Notes under the pieces: model-generated | What the model was told of the DNA's origin: nothing | The model's input: the letters and a program-made list of their open reading frames with translations, nothing else | The model's database searches: none | Shown: one piece after another, positions 7,258-16,704 of the stretch | Position numbering within the stretch: the first letter of the stretch is position 1 | Layout of the letters: each line of letters starts with the position of its first letter | NCBI GenBank assembly: GCA_015065805.1 | Contig: SVPN01000010.1 | Location: 1-49,159 of the forward strand | DNA: 49,159 nt | From: Oscillospiraceae bacterium | Lineage (GTDB): Bacteria > Bacillota > Clostridia > Oscillospirales > Acutalibacteraceae | Reading direction: 5' to 3' | Program-made: the position numbers and the translations under genes

Positions 7258-8223
7258 TCATTGTTCTTTCAGCCAATTCACATAATCGGTATACAGCTGT
7301 TCTGCGCGCTCGGGATACCCAAGACGTGCCACACTGCCGGGCTTTGTCATCAAGCCCTGATAGGAATAGATCACAACCTTTTCAACGTAGGGGGAGTGCG
7401 CCTTCAGCTGCTCGGCAATGCGTTCCCACGGAGCGGGACAAAGCGCGCTGGAGTACACGTTGCCCTCGTCAAAGCAGAAGACCTCCATATCCACCCACAG
7501 CTTCGAGCGACCCGCTTTTTCGTGAGCGGCGGCTAACTTTTCATAACGCCACGCAAGCTCCTCCATCTTCATACGCTGTACGCCGACCTCATCCTGATAG
7601 GCGATCGCGTAGCAATCCAGGCGTGTGAGCTGTTCGGCAAACACATCGTCCGCCTGCAGGCAATAGGTGCCGAAGGGAGCGAGGATGACACGGTTGTTGT
7701 CACCCAGCGTGCGTGCGTGCGCGGAGATCTTGTTGATGTAGGAGATAAAGCGCTCGTCGAAATGATCCCAGATGCACCATTCGTCCGAGATGTACCAGCC
7801 GACAAACGATTTGTGATGACCGTACAGCTCATACAAGCGGTTCATTGCGCGAAGCGCGGTTTCGATGATAACGGGATCAGTGGTGTTGCCGACGGTGTCG
7901 GTCGTGCCGTACATACCCACCGCCATATAGACCTCCTGACCCGTCTTGTCGGCTTCGTCCATCACCGCTTCGAGGGCGTTTTTGCACTCGATCTTCTCGG
8001 CATAGGGCATTTCATCAAACGGAAAATAGGCACGGGTGGGATTGGGCATCGCGGTTGCCAAAATGATCAGCGTGTCCATACCGATTTCGGCGGTTTCGCG
8101 TACCTGTGCACGCCATTGATCTTCGGTGAACGCACGCATCACGTGGTTATAATATTTTCCCTCCGGCTCACCGCCGTGCTCGAATTCGAAGAAGGTGCCG
8201 GTAATCGGTTTCATCGCGCTCAT
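7258..8223 (-). CDS. DUF4434-like TIM-barrel protein (copy 2)
   Basis: This 321-residue protein resembles the DUF4434 family, glycoside-hydrolase-like (beta/alpha)8 barrels of unknown substrate. Visible landmarks are KPITGTFFEF at the N terminus, the strand-end motifs GMDTLIILATAM and VYMAVGMYG, then GWYISDEWCIWDHFDERF, where the Asp-Glu pair is a good candidate for the catalytic acid, then IAYQDEVGVQ and LWVDMEVFCFDE. There is no signal peptide, so it should act inside the cell. Its start codon overlaps the stop of the upstream paralogue (ATGA, 8220-8223), with GGAGGCG 8 nt before it. The two copies are aligned over their full length and look about 55-60% identical by eye. It is the last gene of the operon that includes argS. 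Confidence 0.72.
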   Translation of the reverse strand: MSAMKPITGTFFEFEHGGEPEGKYYNHVMRAFTEDQWRAQVRETAEIGMDTLIILATAMPNPTRAYFPFDEMPYAEKIECKNALEAVMDEADKTGQEVYMAVGMYGTTDTVGNTTDPVIIETALRAMNRLYELYGHHKSFVGWYISDEWCIWDHFDERFISYINKISAHARTLGDNNRVILAPFGTYCLQADDVFAEQLTRLDCYAIAYQDEVGVQRMKMEELAWRYEKLAAAHEKAGRSKLWVDMEVFCFDEGNVYSSALCPAPWERIAEQLKAHSPYVEKVVIYSYQGLMTKPGSVARLGYPERAEQLYTDYVNWLKEQ

Positions 8224-9173
8224 TTCGTCGCCTCCAGCCAGTTTTTATAATCGGTGTACAGCTTTTCGGCGGTTTCGTGACCGCAACGGGCAATGCCGCC
8301 GGGCTTTTGCATCATACCCTGATAGGCATAGATGATGATCTTTTCCACAAAGGGAGAAATGGCTTCCATCTGCGCCTTGATGCGTTCCCACGGAGCGGGA
8401 AGCAGGGCACTCTGATACACCTTGCCCTCAAACGCAAAGACTTCCATATCCGCCCAGATCTTGGCGCGACCCGCTTTTTCGTGTGCCTTGTAAAGGCCCT
8501 CGTAGTAAGCGGCTTCCTGCTCGACAAGCGTCTTCTGCACGCCGACCTCGTCCTGATAGGCGATGATGTCAAGATCTAAGCTCTCCAGTTGTTTGACATA
8601 CAGATCGTCGGGCTTGCAGATGCGGGTGCCGTAAGGGCCGATGATGGTCTTGTTGTTCGGATTCAGGCGGCGGGATTCCGCGGAGATGGTGTTGATGTAC
8701 TTGATGAAACGCTCGTCAAAGTGACCCTCGATCTCCCATTCGTCGGGCATATACCAGCCTGCGATGCAGGTGTGGTGACCGTATTGCTCGGAGATGGTGT
8801 TCATCGCGCGCAGGGAACGGTTGATGATGGCGGGGTCGGTGGTGTTTTCGCTGGGCTGTACCCAATCGCCGTAGAAGCCTGCCGACAGGAAGATTTTCTG
8901 TCCCGTCTTGTCCGCTTCGTCAAGCAGGACTTCCAGCACATTCTCGCAGGCGAGATGGCGGGCGTAGGGGAACTCCGCGTTTTTGTAATAGCTCTCGAAA
9001 TAGAGTGCGGATGCCATCAGCACGAGGGTATCCATACCGAGTTCGGCGGTTTCGCGCACCTTTGCGCGCCATTGCTCCTCGGTGAAGGACCACATGGCGT
9101 CGTTGTAGTATTTGCCTTCGGCGCGGTTGTGGTGATCGAACTCAAAGAATGTACCGGTAATGGGTTTAATCAT
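8220..9173 (-). CDS. DUF4434-like TIM-barrel protein (copy 1)
   Basis: A 317-residue paralogue of the next gene, with the same landmarks: KPITGTFFEFDHHN, GMDTLVLMASALYFES, IFLSAGFYGDW, GWYMPDEWEIEGHFDERF, DIIAYQDEVGVQKT and IWADMEVFAFEG. I chose ATG 9173 because AAGGAG lies 8 nt upstream; a GTG at 9182 is too close to that site. No signal peptide is present. It follows argS by 38 bp on the same strand with no terminator visible between them, so it is probably transcribed with the translation genes. Family membership comes from recognition of the overall pattern; activity as a glycosidase is inference. Confidence 0.72.
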   Translation of the reverse strand: MIKPITGTFFEFDHHNRAEGKYYNDAMWSFTEEQWRAKVRETAELGMDTLVLMASALYFESYYKNAEFPYARHLACENVLEVLLDEADKTGQKIFLSAGFYGDWVQPSENTTDPAIINRSLRAMNTISEQYGHHTCIAGWYMPDEWEIEGHFDERFIKYINTISAESRRLNPNNKTIIGPYGTRICKPDDLYVKQLESLDLDIIAYQDEVGVQKTLVEQEAAYYEGLYKAHEKAGRAKIWADMEVFAFEGKVYQSALLPAPWERIKAQMEAISPFVEKIIIYAYQGMMQKPGGIARCGHETAEKLYTDYKNWLEATK

Positions 9174-9211
9174 GACGAACACTCCTTCTTGTTTGATTTT
9201 GATTTGCTGTT

Positions 9212-10969
9212 TTACATATTTTCGACCGCTTCAATACCCAGCACATCGAGGTGCATCAGCAGCACATCGCGGGTGAGGCGGCACAGAGCCACACGGGATG
9301 CCCGTTTCTGAGCATCGTCTTCGTTTGCCACAGGGCAATCGTGATACATTTTGGAGAACGCCTGCGCAATGAGATACGCATTCTCGCACACGAGGTTGGG
9401 AGCCTGCTCGGACAGTGCCTTGGCGAATGCCTCGGGGGTGAGCAGGAGCTTGAGTACCAGCTCGCGCTCGGCATCCTCGGTGATGACAATGGGGCTGTCG
9501 GCAGGTGCATCCACCTTTTTGAGGACGGAATGGATACGCGTGATGTTGTACAGCAGGTAGGTGCCGGTTTTGCCCTCAAACGAGAGGAATTTATCCATAT
9601 CGAAGATATAGTCTTTTGCGCGGTGGTTGATCAGGTCGCCGAACTTAATGGCGGCAACGCCCACCTTTTCGGCAACGGCGCGCTTTTCTTCGTCGGACAG
9701 CGAGTTGAGGTAGTCGGAGTTCTTCAGCTTCTCCATTGCCGCCTCGGTCACGGTGTCGATCAGCACGCGAAGCTGCATCACGCCGCCGTCACGGGTCTTG
9801 AACGGCTTGCCGTCCGCGCCGTTGATCGTGCCGAAGCCGAGGTGCTTGAGATCGCACTCCGCAGGGACAAGCCCCGCTTTTTTGGCGCAACGGAACACCT
9901 GATCAAAGTGCAGGCTCTGACGCTTGTCCACAACATACCAGATCTTGTCGGGCGCATAATCCTGCTGACGCTGGATGATGGTGGCAAGATCGGTGGTGGC
10001 GTACAGACTGGAATTGTCGGATTTTTTGATGATGACGGGCGGCATCGGCGCGGTGTCTTCCTCGGTGGCGAGATCGACAACCAGAGCGCCGTCGCTTTCG
10101 CGCAGAAGCCCTTGCTCCTTGAGAGTATCGACTAACTGACCGACATAATGCTCCGCATCGCTTTCGCCGTACCACAGCTCATAGAATACGTTCAGGCGGT
10201 TGTAGTTTTCCTTCAGATCGGCGACCGAAACGCGCATGATCTCTTTCCACAGCGCCATAAAGCCCGCGCGGCCGCTTTGCAGCTCATAGGTTGCCTGCTG
10301 TGCGGCGACTTTGAAGGCATCGTCCTGCTTGGATTTGCCGCTGGCAAAGGGATACACCTCCTGCAACAGCTCGACATCCAGCTCGGGGACGGAATCGGTG
10401 GCGTCGTCGAAATCGGCGGCAAATACGCGCCACTCGGGATGACGCTCGCGAAGCTCCGCAATGACCAGACCGATCTGCAGACCCCAGTCGCCGAGGTGAA
10501 TATCGCCGATGGTGCGGTAGCCGCTTGCTTTGCACAGACGCTTGATCGCTTCACCGATGATTGCGGGACGCAGATGACCGATGTGCAGGGGCTTGGCGAC
10601 ATTCGGTCCGCCGTAATCGACGATGGCGGTTTTGCCCGCGCCGCTCTGCTCGACAAGCGTACGCTCGCCGTTTGCGACATCCATCGCCATCTGTGCGATG
10701 GCGGCATCGGTCAGCGTCAGGTTCAAAAAGCCGGGCATAGCCACTTCCGCTTTGGCAAAGAGCGGGTTTTCGGTGAGCTTTGCCGCGACATCGTTTGCAA
10801 TCATCGCAGGTGCTTTGCGGTGGAGTTTGGCACCGCCGAAGGCACCGTTGCATTGGAACTGGCACAGCTCGGGACGGTCGGAAACCGTAACGGTGCCCAG
10901 AGAACGGTCGTAGCCGCACGCTTCAAAAGCGTCGGACACAATCGCGGTGAGTTGTTCGGTCAACATCAT
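9212..10969 (-). CDS. argS: Arginyl-tRNA synthetase
   Basis: This class I synthetase charges tRNA-Arg with arginine using ATP. The 585-residue product has the N-terminal additional domain that recognises the tRNA elbow (first ~110 residues), then GPNVAKPLHIGHLRPA, containing the HIGH signature near residue 130. Like many ArgRS, it lacks a clear KMSKR. The DALR anticodon-binding domain ends it (MYHDCPV...LCRLTRDVLLMHLDVLGI). I prefer ATG 10969, 11 nt after AAAAGGA; a GTG at 10978 lies too close to that site and ATG 10966 is also possible. It is preceded by a DUF1934 gene, as in the ywiB-argS pair of Bacillus subtilis. A tRNA-Arg gene also lies at the left edge of the window, but is not linked in transcription. 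Confidence 0.96.
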   Translation of the reverse strand: MMLTEQLTAIVSDAFEACGYDRSLGTVTVSDRPELCQFQCNGAFGGAKLHRKAPAMIANDVAAKLTENPLFAKAEVAMPGFLNLTLTDAAIAQMAMDVANGERTLVEQSGAGKTAIVDYGGPNVAKPLHIGHLRPAIIGEAIKRLCKASGYRTIGDIHLGDWGLQIGLVIAELRERHPEWRVFAADFDDATDSVPELDVELLQEVYPFASGKSKQDDAFKVAAQQATYELQSGRAGFMALWKEIMRVSVADLKENYNRLNVFYELWYGESDAEHYVGQLVDTLKEQGLLRESDGALVVDLATEEDTAPMPPVIIKKSDNSSLYATTDLATIIQRQQDYAPDKIWYVVDKRQSLHFDQVFRCAKKAGLVPAECDLKHLGFGTINGADGKPFKTRDGGVMQLRVLIDTVTEAAMEKLKNSDYLNSLSDEEKRAVAEKVGVAAIKFGDLINHRAKDYIFDMDKFLSFEGKTGTYLLYNITRIHSVLKKVDAPADSPIVITEDAERELVLKLLLTPEAFAKALSEQAPNLVCENAYLIAQAFSKMYHDCPVANEDDAQKRASRVALCRLTRDVLLMHLDVLGIEAVENM

Positions 10970-11019
10970 AGGAAACACATCCTTTTGAGAGTATGGAAAT
11001 CAAAAAATACCAAAACGGT

Positions 11020-11436
11020 TTACAGCGGGCTGACCTTCACCGTCAGGGAATGCGCGGTCTGATTGTTTGCCGCGGTGAGGGTGTAATGCACGTGTATTTC
11101 GCCGTTGCCGTCCTTGGTCATCGACGAATGATAGCTGACGGTATCGGTTGTGAGTGTCAGCCTGCCGAACGGTGTGGCGTAGTCGCAGTCGTGGGAAATA
11201 CCGGGCTCTAAAACCAGCAGGCAGGCATAATCGCCTTTGCGGGTCATCTCGAGATGGGTCGGAAAGATCCGAAGCGAGGTCAGCGTGTTGCCGAGTCCCT
11301 CTTCGCCTGCGCTTTCGCGGTAGGACAGCTCAAGGCTGTTTTCGCACACCCGCAGAAAGCCGTTGACGGTATGGGAGGCGGACTGTTGTTCCTCGCCGTC
11401 GCGGATGACGGACAGGATCGAAACGGATACCTTCAT
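11020..11436 (-). CDS. DUF1934 family protein (YwiB-like)
   Basis: This 138-residue protein resembles DUF1934, small calycin-like beta-barrel proteins of unknown role found in Bacillota directly upstream of argS. The family pattern is visible as alternating beta strands: VSVSILSVIRDGEEQQ at the start, NSLELSYRES in the middle, YATPFGRLTLTTDTV, and IHVHYTLTAANNQTAHSLTVKV at the end. A GAGGTGACGGT ribosome binding site precedes ATG 11436. It begins 9 nt after the murI stop and ends 50 bp before argS, so it belongs to the same operon. The conserved neighbourhood supports the assignment more than any single motif. Confidence 0.82.
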   Translation of the reverse strand: MKVSVSILSVIRDGEEQQSASHTVNGFLRVCENSLELSYRESAGEEGLGNTLTSLRIFPTHLEMTRKGDYACLLVLEPGISHDCDYATPFGRLTLTTDTVSYHSSMTKDGNGEIHVHYTLTAANNQTAHSLTVKVSPL

Positions 11437-11445
11437 ACCGTCACC

Positions 11446-12261
11446 TCATTCCGACAGCAACGCGGGGTCAATGAGCTCAACATCCGCCGCGACCTCACGT
11501 CCAAGGAACATTTTGGCAACGTTGGCAAAGCCTTGCGGCGTGTCGCTGACAAAGAAGCGGCACGAGCCGTTCTCGCGTTCGGCAAGCATATCGCGGGAGG
11601 CGAGCAATTCCTTTGCCGCGCCTGCCGCCGCACTGCCCGAATCGATCAGGGTAACGGCGTTGCCGAGTATCGTCTGCAAAATCGGGGCCAAAAGCGGAAA
11701 ATGCGTACAGCCCATAATGAGCGTATCGATCTGCGCATCCATCAGCGGTGAAAGATAGCGCTTGGCGGTTGCGATCGTCACTTCGTCATCCTCAGCGATC
11801 CAGCCGTTTTCTACCAGCGACACAAACAGCGGACACGCCTGCGAAAAGACCTGTGCGTCGGGATTCAGGGCACGGATGGCGATGCCGAAGGCATCTGTCT
11901 GCACGGTGGCGGCGGTGCCGATGACACCGATGCGCCCCGAGCGGGTGGCAAGTGCGGCGGCTTTTGCCGTTGCGTCCACCACGCCGATGGCAGGGACGGA
12001 TTGTGCTTTAAGCACCTGCGCGCCGACGGAGCTTGCCGTACCGCACGCGGCGATGATCATTTTGACATCGTGACGGCGCAGAAAGCGGCAATCCTCAGCG
12101 GTATAGCGTTTGATGGTGTCGGGGCTTCGTGTGCCGTACGGTACACGACCCGTGTCACCGAAATAGACAATATTTTCGTTCGGGAGCTCTTCGAGCAGCC
12201 GTCTGACAACGGTCAGACCGCCCAGCCCCGAATCAAAGACACCGATCGGGCGGGAATCCAT
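11446..12261 (-). CDS. murI: Glutamate racemase
   Basis: This enzyme makes D-glutamate from L-glutamate for the second residue of the peptidoglycan stem peptide, by cofactor-independent two-base catalysis. The 271-residue product begins with IGVFDSGLGGLTV, giving the family Asp and Ser (residues 10 and 11). The two catalytic cysteines are in AACGTASS (Cys73) and MGCTHFPLL (Cys185). The usual ACNTAS reads ACGTAS here; the catalytic Cys and Thr are kept. GAGGTGATCAT gives a ribosome binding site before ATG 12261. It lies 9 nt after lepA and 9 nt before DUF1934, a tight operon arrangement that links wall precursor supply to translation genes without a known reason. Confidence 0.95.
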   Translation of the reverse strand: MDSRPIGVFDSGLGGLTVVRRLLEELPNENIVYFGDTGRVPYGTRSPDTIKRYTAEDCRFLRRHDVKMIIAACGTASSVGAQVLKAQSVPAIGVVDATAKAAALATRSGRIGVIGTAATVQTDAFGIAIRALNPDAQVFSQACPLFVSLVENGWIAEDDEVTIATAKRYLSPLMDAQIDTLIMGCTHFPLLAPILQTILGNAVTLIDSGSAAAGAAKELLASRDMLAERENGSCRFFVSDTPQGFANVAKMFLGREVAADVELIDPALLSE

Positions 12262-12270
12262 ATGATCACC

Positions 12271-14082
12271 TCAATCTTCATCCAGCTTGAGGACGGCCAT
12301 AAACGCTTCCTGCGGTACCTCGACCGAGCCGAGCTGACGCATACGCTTCTTGCCTTCCTTCTGCTTTTCAAGCAGCTTTTTCTTACGGGTAATGTCGCCG
12401 CCGTAGCACTTGGCAAGCACGTCCTTGCGCATCGCGCGGACGGTTTCGCGGGCGATGACCTTGCCGCCGATCGCCGCCTGAACGGGCACCTCAAACAGCT
12501 GGCGCGGGATGTTTTCCTTGAGCTTTTCGCACATACGGCGGGCACGGGCATAGGCATTGCCCGCAAACACGATGAAGCTCAGCGCATCCACCATTTCGCC
12601 GTTGAGGAGAATATCCAGCTTGACAAGCTCGCTCTTGACATAACCCTTGAGCTCGTAGTCGAAGCTCGCATAGCCGCGGGTACGCGATTTGAGCGCATCG
12701 AAGAAATCGTACACGATTTCGTTGAGCGGCAGTTCATAGTGAATGTCCACGCGGGTGGGGTCTAAGTATTTCATATCCTTGAATATACCGCGTCGCTGTT
12801 GGCAAAGCTCCATAATATTGCCGACAAATTCGTTGGGTGCAAAGATATGCGCGTCGGCAATCGGTTCCTCCGCCATCGCGATGGACGCGGGGTCGGGATA
12901 GTTTGTCGGGTTATCAATGTAAAGCACGGTGCCGTCCGTCAGCGTGATGCGGTAGATAACGCTCGGAGCGGTGGTGATGAGATCAAGATTGTATTCGCGT
13001 TCCAGGCGTTCCTGGATGATCTCCATATGGAGCAGACCCAAAAAGCCGCAACGGAAGCCGAAGCCGAGGGCGACGGAGGTTTCGGGCTCAAAGGTGAGCG
13101 AGGCATCGTTGAGCTGTAAGCGCTCAAGAGCTTCGCGCAGATCCTGGTAATGGGCGCCGTCGGCAGGAAACACGCCGCAGAACACCATCGGATTGACCTT
13201 GCGGTAACCGGGAAGCGGCTCAGCGGTGGGGTTTTTGACGAGCGTCACGGTATCGCCCACGCGGGCGTCATTAACGGTTTTGATGGAGGCGGCGATGTAG
13301 CCGACCTCACCCGCCTGCAGAATACCCGTCGGTTCGGGGCGGGAGGGACGCATCACACCGACCTCGGTAACATCGAATTCCGCGCCCGTCGCCATCATAC
13401 GGATGCGGTCGCCCGTCCGCACACAGCCTTCCTTGACACGGATGTACACGATGACGCCCTTATAGCTGTCGTAGTAGCTGTCAAAAATCAACGCCTGAAG
13501 CGGTGCGTCTACGTCGCCCTTCGGGGAGGGAATATACTGCACGATGGCTTCCAGCACCTGCTCAATGTTCAGTCCCGATTTTGCTGAGACGTGCGGGGCA
13601 TAGGAGGCATCGATGCCGATGATGTCCTCGATCTCCTGCTGTACCTTTTCGGGATGAGCGGCGGGCAGATCGATCTTGTTGATGACGGGCACGATCTCTA
13701 AATCGTGCTCAACGGCAAGGTAGGTGTTGGCAAGCGTCTGCGCTTCAATGCCCTGCGAGGCATCCACGACCAGCAACGCGCCCTCGCACGCCGCCAACGC
13801 GCGCGAGACCTCGTAGTTGAAGTCCACGTGACCCGGGGTATCGATGAGGTTGAACGTGTAGGTTTCACCGTCCTGAGCGGTGTAATTGAGCGTGACCACG
13901 TGCGCTTTGATGGTGATGCCGCGTTCGCGTTCCAGATCCATACTGTCTAAAAGCTGTTCCTCCATATCGCGCTTGGCGACGGTGTTGGTCAGCTCTAAAA
14001 TGCGGTCGGCAAGGGTGGACTTGCCGTGGTCAATATGAGCGATAATGCAAAAATTGCGGGTTTTATCGAGTGATGCAGGCAC
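12271..14082 (-). CDS. lepA: Elongation factor 4 (LepA)
   Basis: EF4 is a ribosome-dependent GTPase related to EF-G that acts in 30S biogenesis and translation under stress. The 603-residue product shows G1 [13 protein letters not shown], the switch/G2 region with [11 protein letters not shown]3 DTPGHVDF, G4 NKIDLPAA, then EF-G-like domains II, III and V, and the LepA-specific C-terminal domain ending in [16 protein letters not shown] chose GTG 14082, 8 nt after AGGAGG (14091-14096); a GTG further upstream falls inside that ribosome binding site. The gene starts 27 bp after the DUF1015 stop and is followed by murI. Confidence 0.96.
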   Translation of the reverse strand: MPASLDKTRNFCIIAHIDHGKSTLADRILELTNTVAKRDMEEQLLDSMDLERERGITIKAHVVTLNYTAQDGETYTFNLIDTPGHVDFNYEVSRALAACEGALLVVDASQGIEAQTLANTYLAVEHDLEIVPVINKIDLPAAHPEKVQQEIEDIIGIDASYAPHVSAKSGLNIEQVLEAIVQYIPSPKGDVDAPLQALIFDSYYDSYKGVIVYIRVKEGCVRTGDRIRMMATGAEFDVTEVGVMRPSRPEPTGILQAGEVGYIAASIKTVNDARVGDTVTLVKNPTAEPLPGYRKVNPMVFCGVFPADGAHYQDLREALERLQLNDASLTFEPETSVALGFGFRCGFLGLLHMEIIQERLEREYNLDLITTAPSVIYRITLTDGTVLYIDNPTNYPDPASIAMAEEPIADAHIFAPNEFVGNIMELCQQRRGIFKDMKYLDPTRVDIHYELPLNEIVYDFFDALKSRTRGYASFDYELKGYVKSELVKLDILLNGEMVDALSFIVFAGNAYARARRMCEKLKENIPRQLFEVPVQAAIGGKVIARETVRAMRKDVLAKCYGGDITRKKKLLEKQKEGKKRMRQLGSVEVPQEAFMAVLKLDED

Positions 14083-14109
14083 TGCTTGCACCTCCTGTAT
14101 GTAATGGGT

Positions 14110-15375
14110 TCAGTCCAACTCGTTCATCGTCAGACCGGTGATGAGCTTCGGATAGAAATAGGTCGATTTCTGCGGCATTTTTTCGCCCGCCGCGGCTACG
14201 CCCTGAATCTCCGACACGCGGGTGGGGTTCAGCAGGAACGCGCATTGGAATGTGCCGCTGTTGACACCGTCGATCGCTTCATCGGTAACACGGGTGTAGG
14301 TGAGGTTGATCTGTTGTGCCATATTCTCCTTGTCGATGCCGAGAATTCGCTCAAGGATCGCCGTGTGAAGCACGTTAACGTCCAGCTGGCGGGATACGGC
14401 GGACTCCGCGGGGAGCAGGGTGTCCATCCGTGCGATGTCCTTAAGTGTCAGCAGGGTCGCGGTTTCACCGCCCGTGTAGCATACAAAGGCTTTCTTGCCG
14501 TCGGCATACGCCTTGTCCAACTGTGCCTGTGCTTCGCTCAGCGACAGACCGCATTCCACATCAAAATCCGCTTTGCACGCTTCAAGCATAGCGTCGGCAT
14601 CGAAGCTTTCCAGATCGCGGATGAGACGGTGGGTGGGGAACACAACGAGTCCCGGGTGCGACATTTCGACGAGCATCATCATAATACGGTCGGCACCGTC
14701 CACGGGAATGCCGTTTTCGATGCGGTAGTTTTTATAGTTTATGGCGGTTTCGTAGCGATGATGACCGTCGGCGATATACAGCTTGACATCGGCAAAAATG
14801 CGTTGGATCTCGCCGATAACGGCGGGATCGGTGATTGCCCACAGACGGTGACGCAGACCGTCCTCGTTCACGACATCGGTCAGCGGTTCTTGTGCCATCG
14901 CGCTGTCCAGGATCGCCTTGGTGTCCGCCTGATACAGCGAATAGATATCACTGAAGTTGAAGCCGGTCGCCTTCATCAGGTTGAGGCGGTCGGTCTTTGC
15001 CTTGGAAAGCGTCCATTCGTGCGGCAGTACCTTACCCTCGGAAAACGGGGTCACTTCACAGCCGACAAGCAGTCCCGTGATGTTCTTTTGTTCGCCGTTC
15101 ACCTCAAACACGATATCGTATACATAAAAAGCGGCATCGGTGTCACGCACGAGCGTGCCGTCTGCGCACCATTCCTTCACGGTTTTACCTGCCTCGGCGT
15201 AGGGATCGGCACCCTCGCGCGGAAGCTCCAGGCGGATGATGTTATGCGGATTGCGGGCAAGATATGCCTTGCGCTGTTCCTCGCTGATGATGTCATAGGG
15301 CGGGCAGATCAGCTCGCTCATATCGCCTGCCTGCGCGGAAAACCGCCACGCACGGAACGGATAAATGTTTGCCAT
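14110..15375 (-). CDS. DUF1015 family protein
   Basis: This 421-residue protein matches the DUF1015 pattern: an N-terminal YPFRAWRFSAQAGDMSELI, then CPPYDIISEEQRKAYLARNP and NIIRLELP near residues 25-50, and the hallmark YIADGHHRYETA near residue 225. The family includes proteins related to archaeal ADP-dependent serine kinase SerK, in the ParB/SbnI-like fold, so a kinase role is possible, but the bacterial members are uncharacterised. It is the first gene of the minus-strand operon, with a good promoter at 15413-15441 and GGAGG before ATG 15375. Being first makes it the leader of lepA, murI, DUF1934, argS and the DUF4434 genes. Confidence 0.88.
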   Translation of the reverse strand: MANIYPFRAWRFSAQAGDMSELICPPYDIISEEQRKAYLARNPHNIIRLELPREGADPYAEAGKTVKEWCADGTLVRDTDAAFYVYDIVFEVNGEQKNITGLLVGCEVTPFSEGKVLPHEWTLSKAKTDRLNLMKATGFNFSDIYSLYQADTKAILDSAMAQEPLTDVVNEDGLRHRLWAITDPAVIGEIQRIFADVKLYIADGHHRYETAINYKNYRIENGIPVDGADRIMMMLVEMSHPGLVVFPTHRLIRDLESFDADAMLEACKADFDVECGLSLSEAQAQLDKAYADGKKAFVCYTGGETATLLTLKDIARMDTLLPAESAVSRQLDVNVLHTAILERILGIDKENMAQQINLTYTRVTDEAIDGVNSGTFQCAFLLNPTRVSEIQGVAAAGEKMPQKSTYFYPKLITGLTMNELD

Positions 15376-15412
15376 ATACTAACCTCCGAACATACATAGT
15401 TATACAAATACT

Positions 15413-15441
15413 ATTGTACTGATTTTCCACCCGTTCGTCAA
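15413..15441 (-). promoter_or_regulatory. Promoter of the DUF1015-lepA-murI-argS operon
   Basis: On the minus strand TTGACG (15436-15441), a 17-bp spacer and TACAAT (15413-15418). Transcription should start about 30 nt before ATG 15375. No other promoter of this quality is visible between here and 9212, which supports one long transcript. Confidence 0.8.
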
Positions 15442-15474
15442 GGTTTTTTAATAATAAATATATAGGCTCTTTAT

Positions 15475-15508
15475 AAAGAAAACTCCTGTCGTCGGAAAAC
15501 GACAGGAG
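15475..15508 (-). terminator. Terminator of the PD-(D/E)XK gene
   Basis: CTCCTGTCGT (15483-15492) pairs with ACGACAGGAG (15499-15508). On the minus strand it is followed by TTTTCTTT, and it begins 8 bp after the stop of the nuclease-like gene. It isolates that gene from the DUF1015 promoter downstream. Confidence 0.85.
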
Positions 15509-15515
15509 CAGGGGG

Positions 15516-16595
15516 TCAAGGGCTTTCGGGAGGGGCAAGGTAGGCGCGGATATCAATGCAGTCGTCGTCTGACAACGCAGTGTTCACCGCGCGTAAAGCA
15601 AACGGTTTGCCGTTGTTTTGGGGATTGAGATACTGCCAGAAGTATTGGTCACTTCCGTTCATACCGATGCAGATTTCCCGACGGCACACGATGTACAAAT
15701 TGGTTTCGACGCAGATCCATGCCACTTTTTCGCGGCTGTCTTTATGTACAACGGCATACAGACAGAAACGGTCGTTGATCTCCTGCCCGTCGCTGTCTTC
15801 GATCAGTTCATATTGCGCTTTATCGTAGAGGAGATGTTGACGTAGGTACCGATCACGGATGTGTTTCCAGAGATCCTGCTGATCCAGCGCCATCAGTGCC
15901 ATTACCGTTGCCACCTTACCTTCGATGCGGAATGCATCGGGATCGGTCAGCGAGAGTTCTTCATATATGGTCTGCTTGGTGCGTTCCGCGGCTGTCATAT
16001 ACAGGATCACCTCTGTGAATTGATCAATAAGCATCCGATGGATCGGATCGTCCGTGCAGATGCGGGCAAGCCAGTGTTCCGATATCTGCTCAAACGACAG
16101 ACATCGAATGTCGTGTTGCATATCCAGCTGTTCCGTGCCGTCCTTTGACGTGACGGAGAGGGCAGATGGCGGGTGACCGTTCGGGGTCAGATAGAGAATT
16201 CGGGAAAAGGAGCGGGATGTCTGAGCAAAATGACGATGGTAGTCGAATAACTGGTTCGGTTGATCTCCCGCCCGGATCTTCACTTCGATCGGAAAAACAT
16301 CATTTGCGATATAGATGACGATGTCCACGCGGCGGTCGTTTTCGATCATCTCCTCCAATACAATGTGAGCACCGGAAAGATCGGCTTCGCAGTAGTGCTT
16401 GGGTGTCAGCATCGACAGAAACAAGCGCAACGGTTCGGTATCGATGCTGTACACGGGATTGGGGGTGAGCAGGAATCCGATCAACCGACAGATCAGCACC
16501 TCGTTGTGATGGATACCCAATGCCGTGAAAATGTTGATGGTCTTTGCCGTCGGCATTGTAAATTGTCGATGCAGCTGTTCTAATGGCTCAAGCAT
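15516..16595 (-). CDS. PD-(D/E)XK nuclease superfamily protein
   Basis: This 359-residue protein has the core of the PDDEXK nuclease fold: a conserved Asp91 in RRVDIVIYI, followed 13 residues later by Glu104-Val-Lys106 in VFPIEVKIRAGDQPNQL. That spacing and the following AGD-Q helix fit the PDDEXK_4 group, often annotated as 'PD-(D/E)XK nuclease family protein' and linked in some cases to defence. The N-terminal 80 residues contain a helical HHNEVLICRLIGFLL segment typical of this group. The C-terminal 120 residues are a mixed alpha/beta part that I do not recognise. AGGGAGG precedes ATG 16595. It has its own terminators on both sides and no methyltransferase, helicase or toxin partner nearby, so it appears to act alone. 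Substrate unknown. Confidence 0.78.
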   Translation of the reverse strand: MLEPLEQLHRQFTMPTAKTINIFTALGIHHNEVLICRLIGFLLTPNPVYSIDTEPLRLFLSMLTPKHYCEADLSGAHIVLEEMIENDRRVDIVIYIANDVFPIEVKIRAGDQPNQLFDYHRHFAQTSRSFSRILYLTPNGHPPSALSVTSKDGTEQLDMQHDIRCLSFEQISEHWLARICTDDPIHRMLIDQFTEVILYMTAAERTKQTIYEELSLTDPDAFRIEGKVATVMALMALDQQDLWKHIRDRYLRQHLLYDKAQYELIEDSDGQEINDRFCLYAVVHKDSREKVAWICVETNLYIVCRREICIGMNGSDQYFWQYLNPQNNGKPFALRAVNTALSDDDCIDIRAYLAPPESP

Positions 16596-16657
16596 CCGAA
16601 CACCTCCCTTGTGTAATGTTCCTTCTCAGTGTATCATATTCTTCGTCGGCTTACAAC

Positions 16658-16700
16658 AAAAAAATGATCGGGCTAAGAAACTTATCCCGATCATTTTTTT
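16658..16700. terminator. Bidirectional terminator before the nuclease gene
   Basis: AAAAAAATGATCGGG (16658-16672) pairs with CCCGATCATTTTTTT (16686-16700), a 15-bp stem with a 13-nt loop. On the minus strand it ends the dockerin-DUF4886 gene, whose stop is 4 bp away. The A-run also lets it act on the other strand. Confidence 0.88.
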
Positions 16701-16704
16701 CTGT

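Noticed and set aside
15516..16595. Restriction-modification system
   Set aside because: Only a nuclease-like gene is present; there is no methyltransferase or specificity gene nearby.
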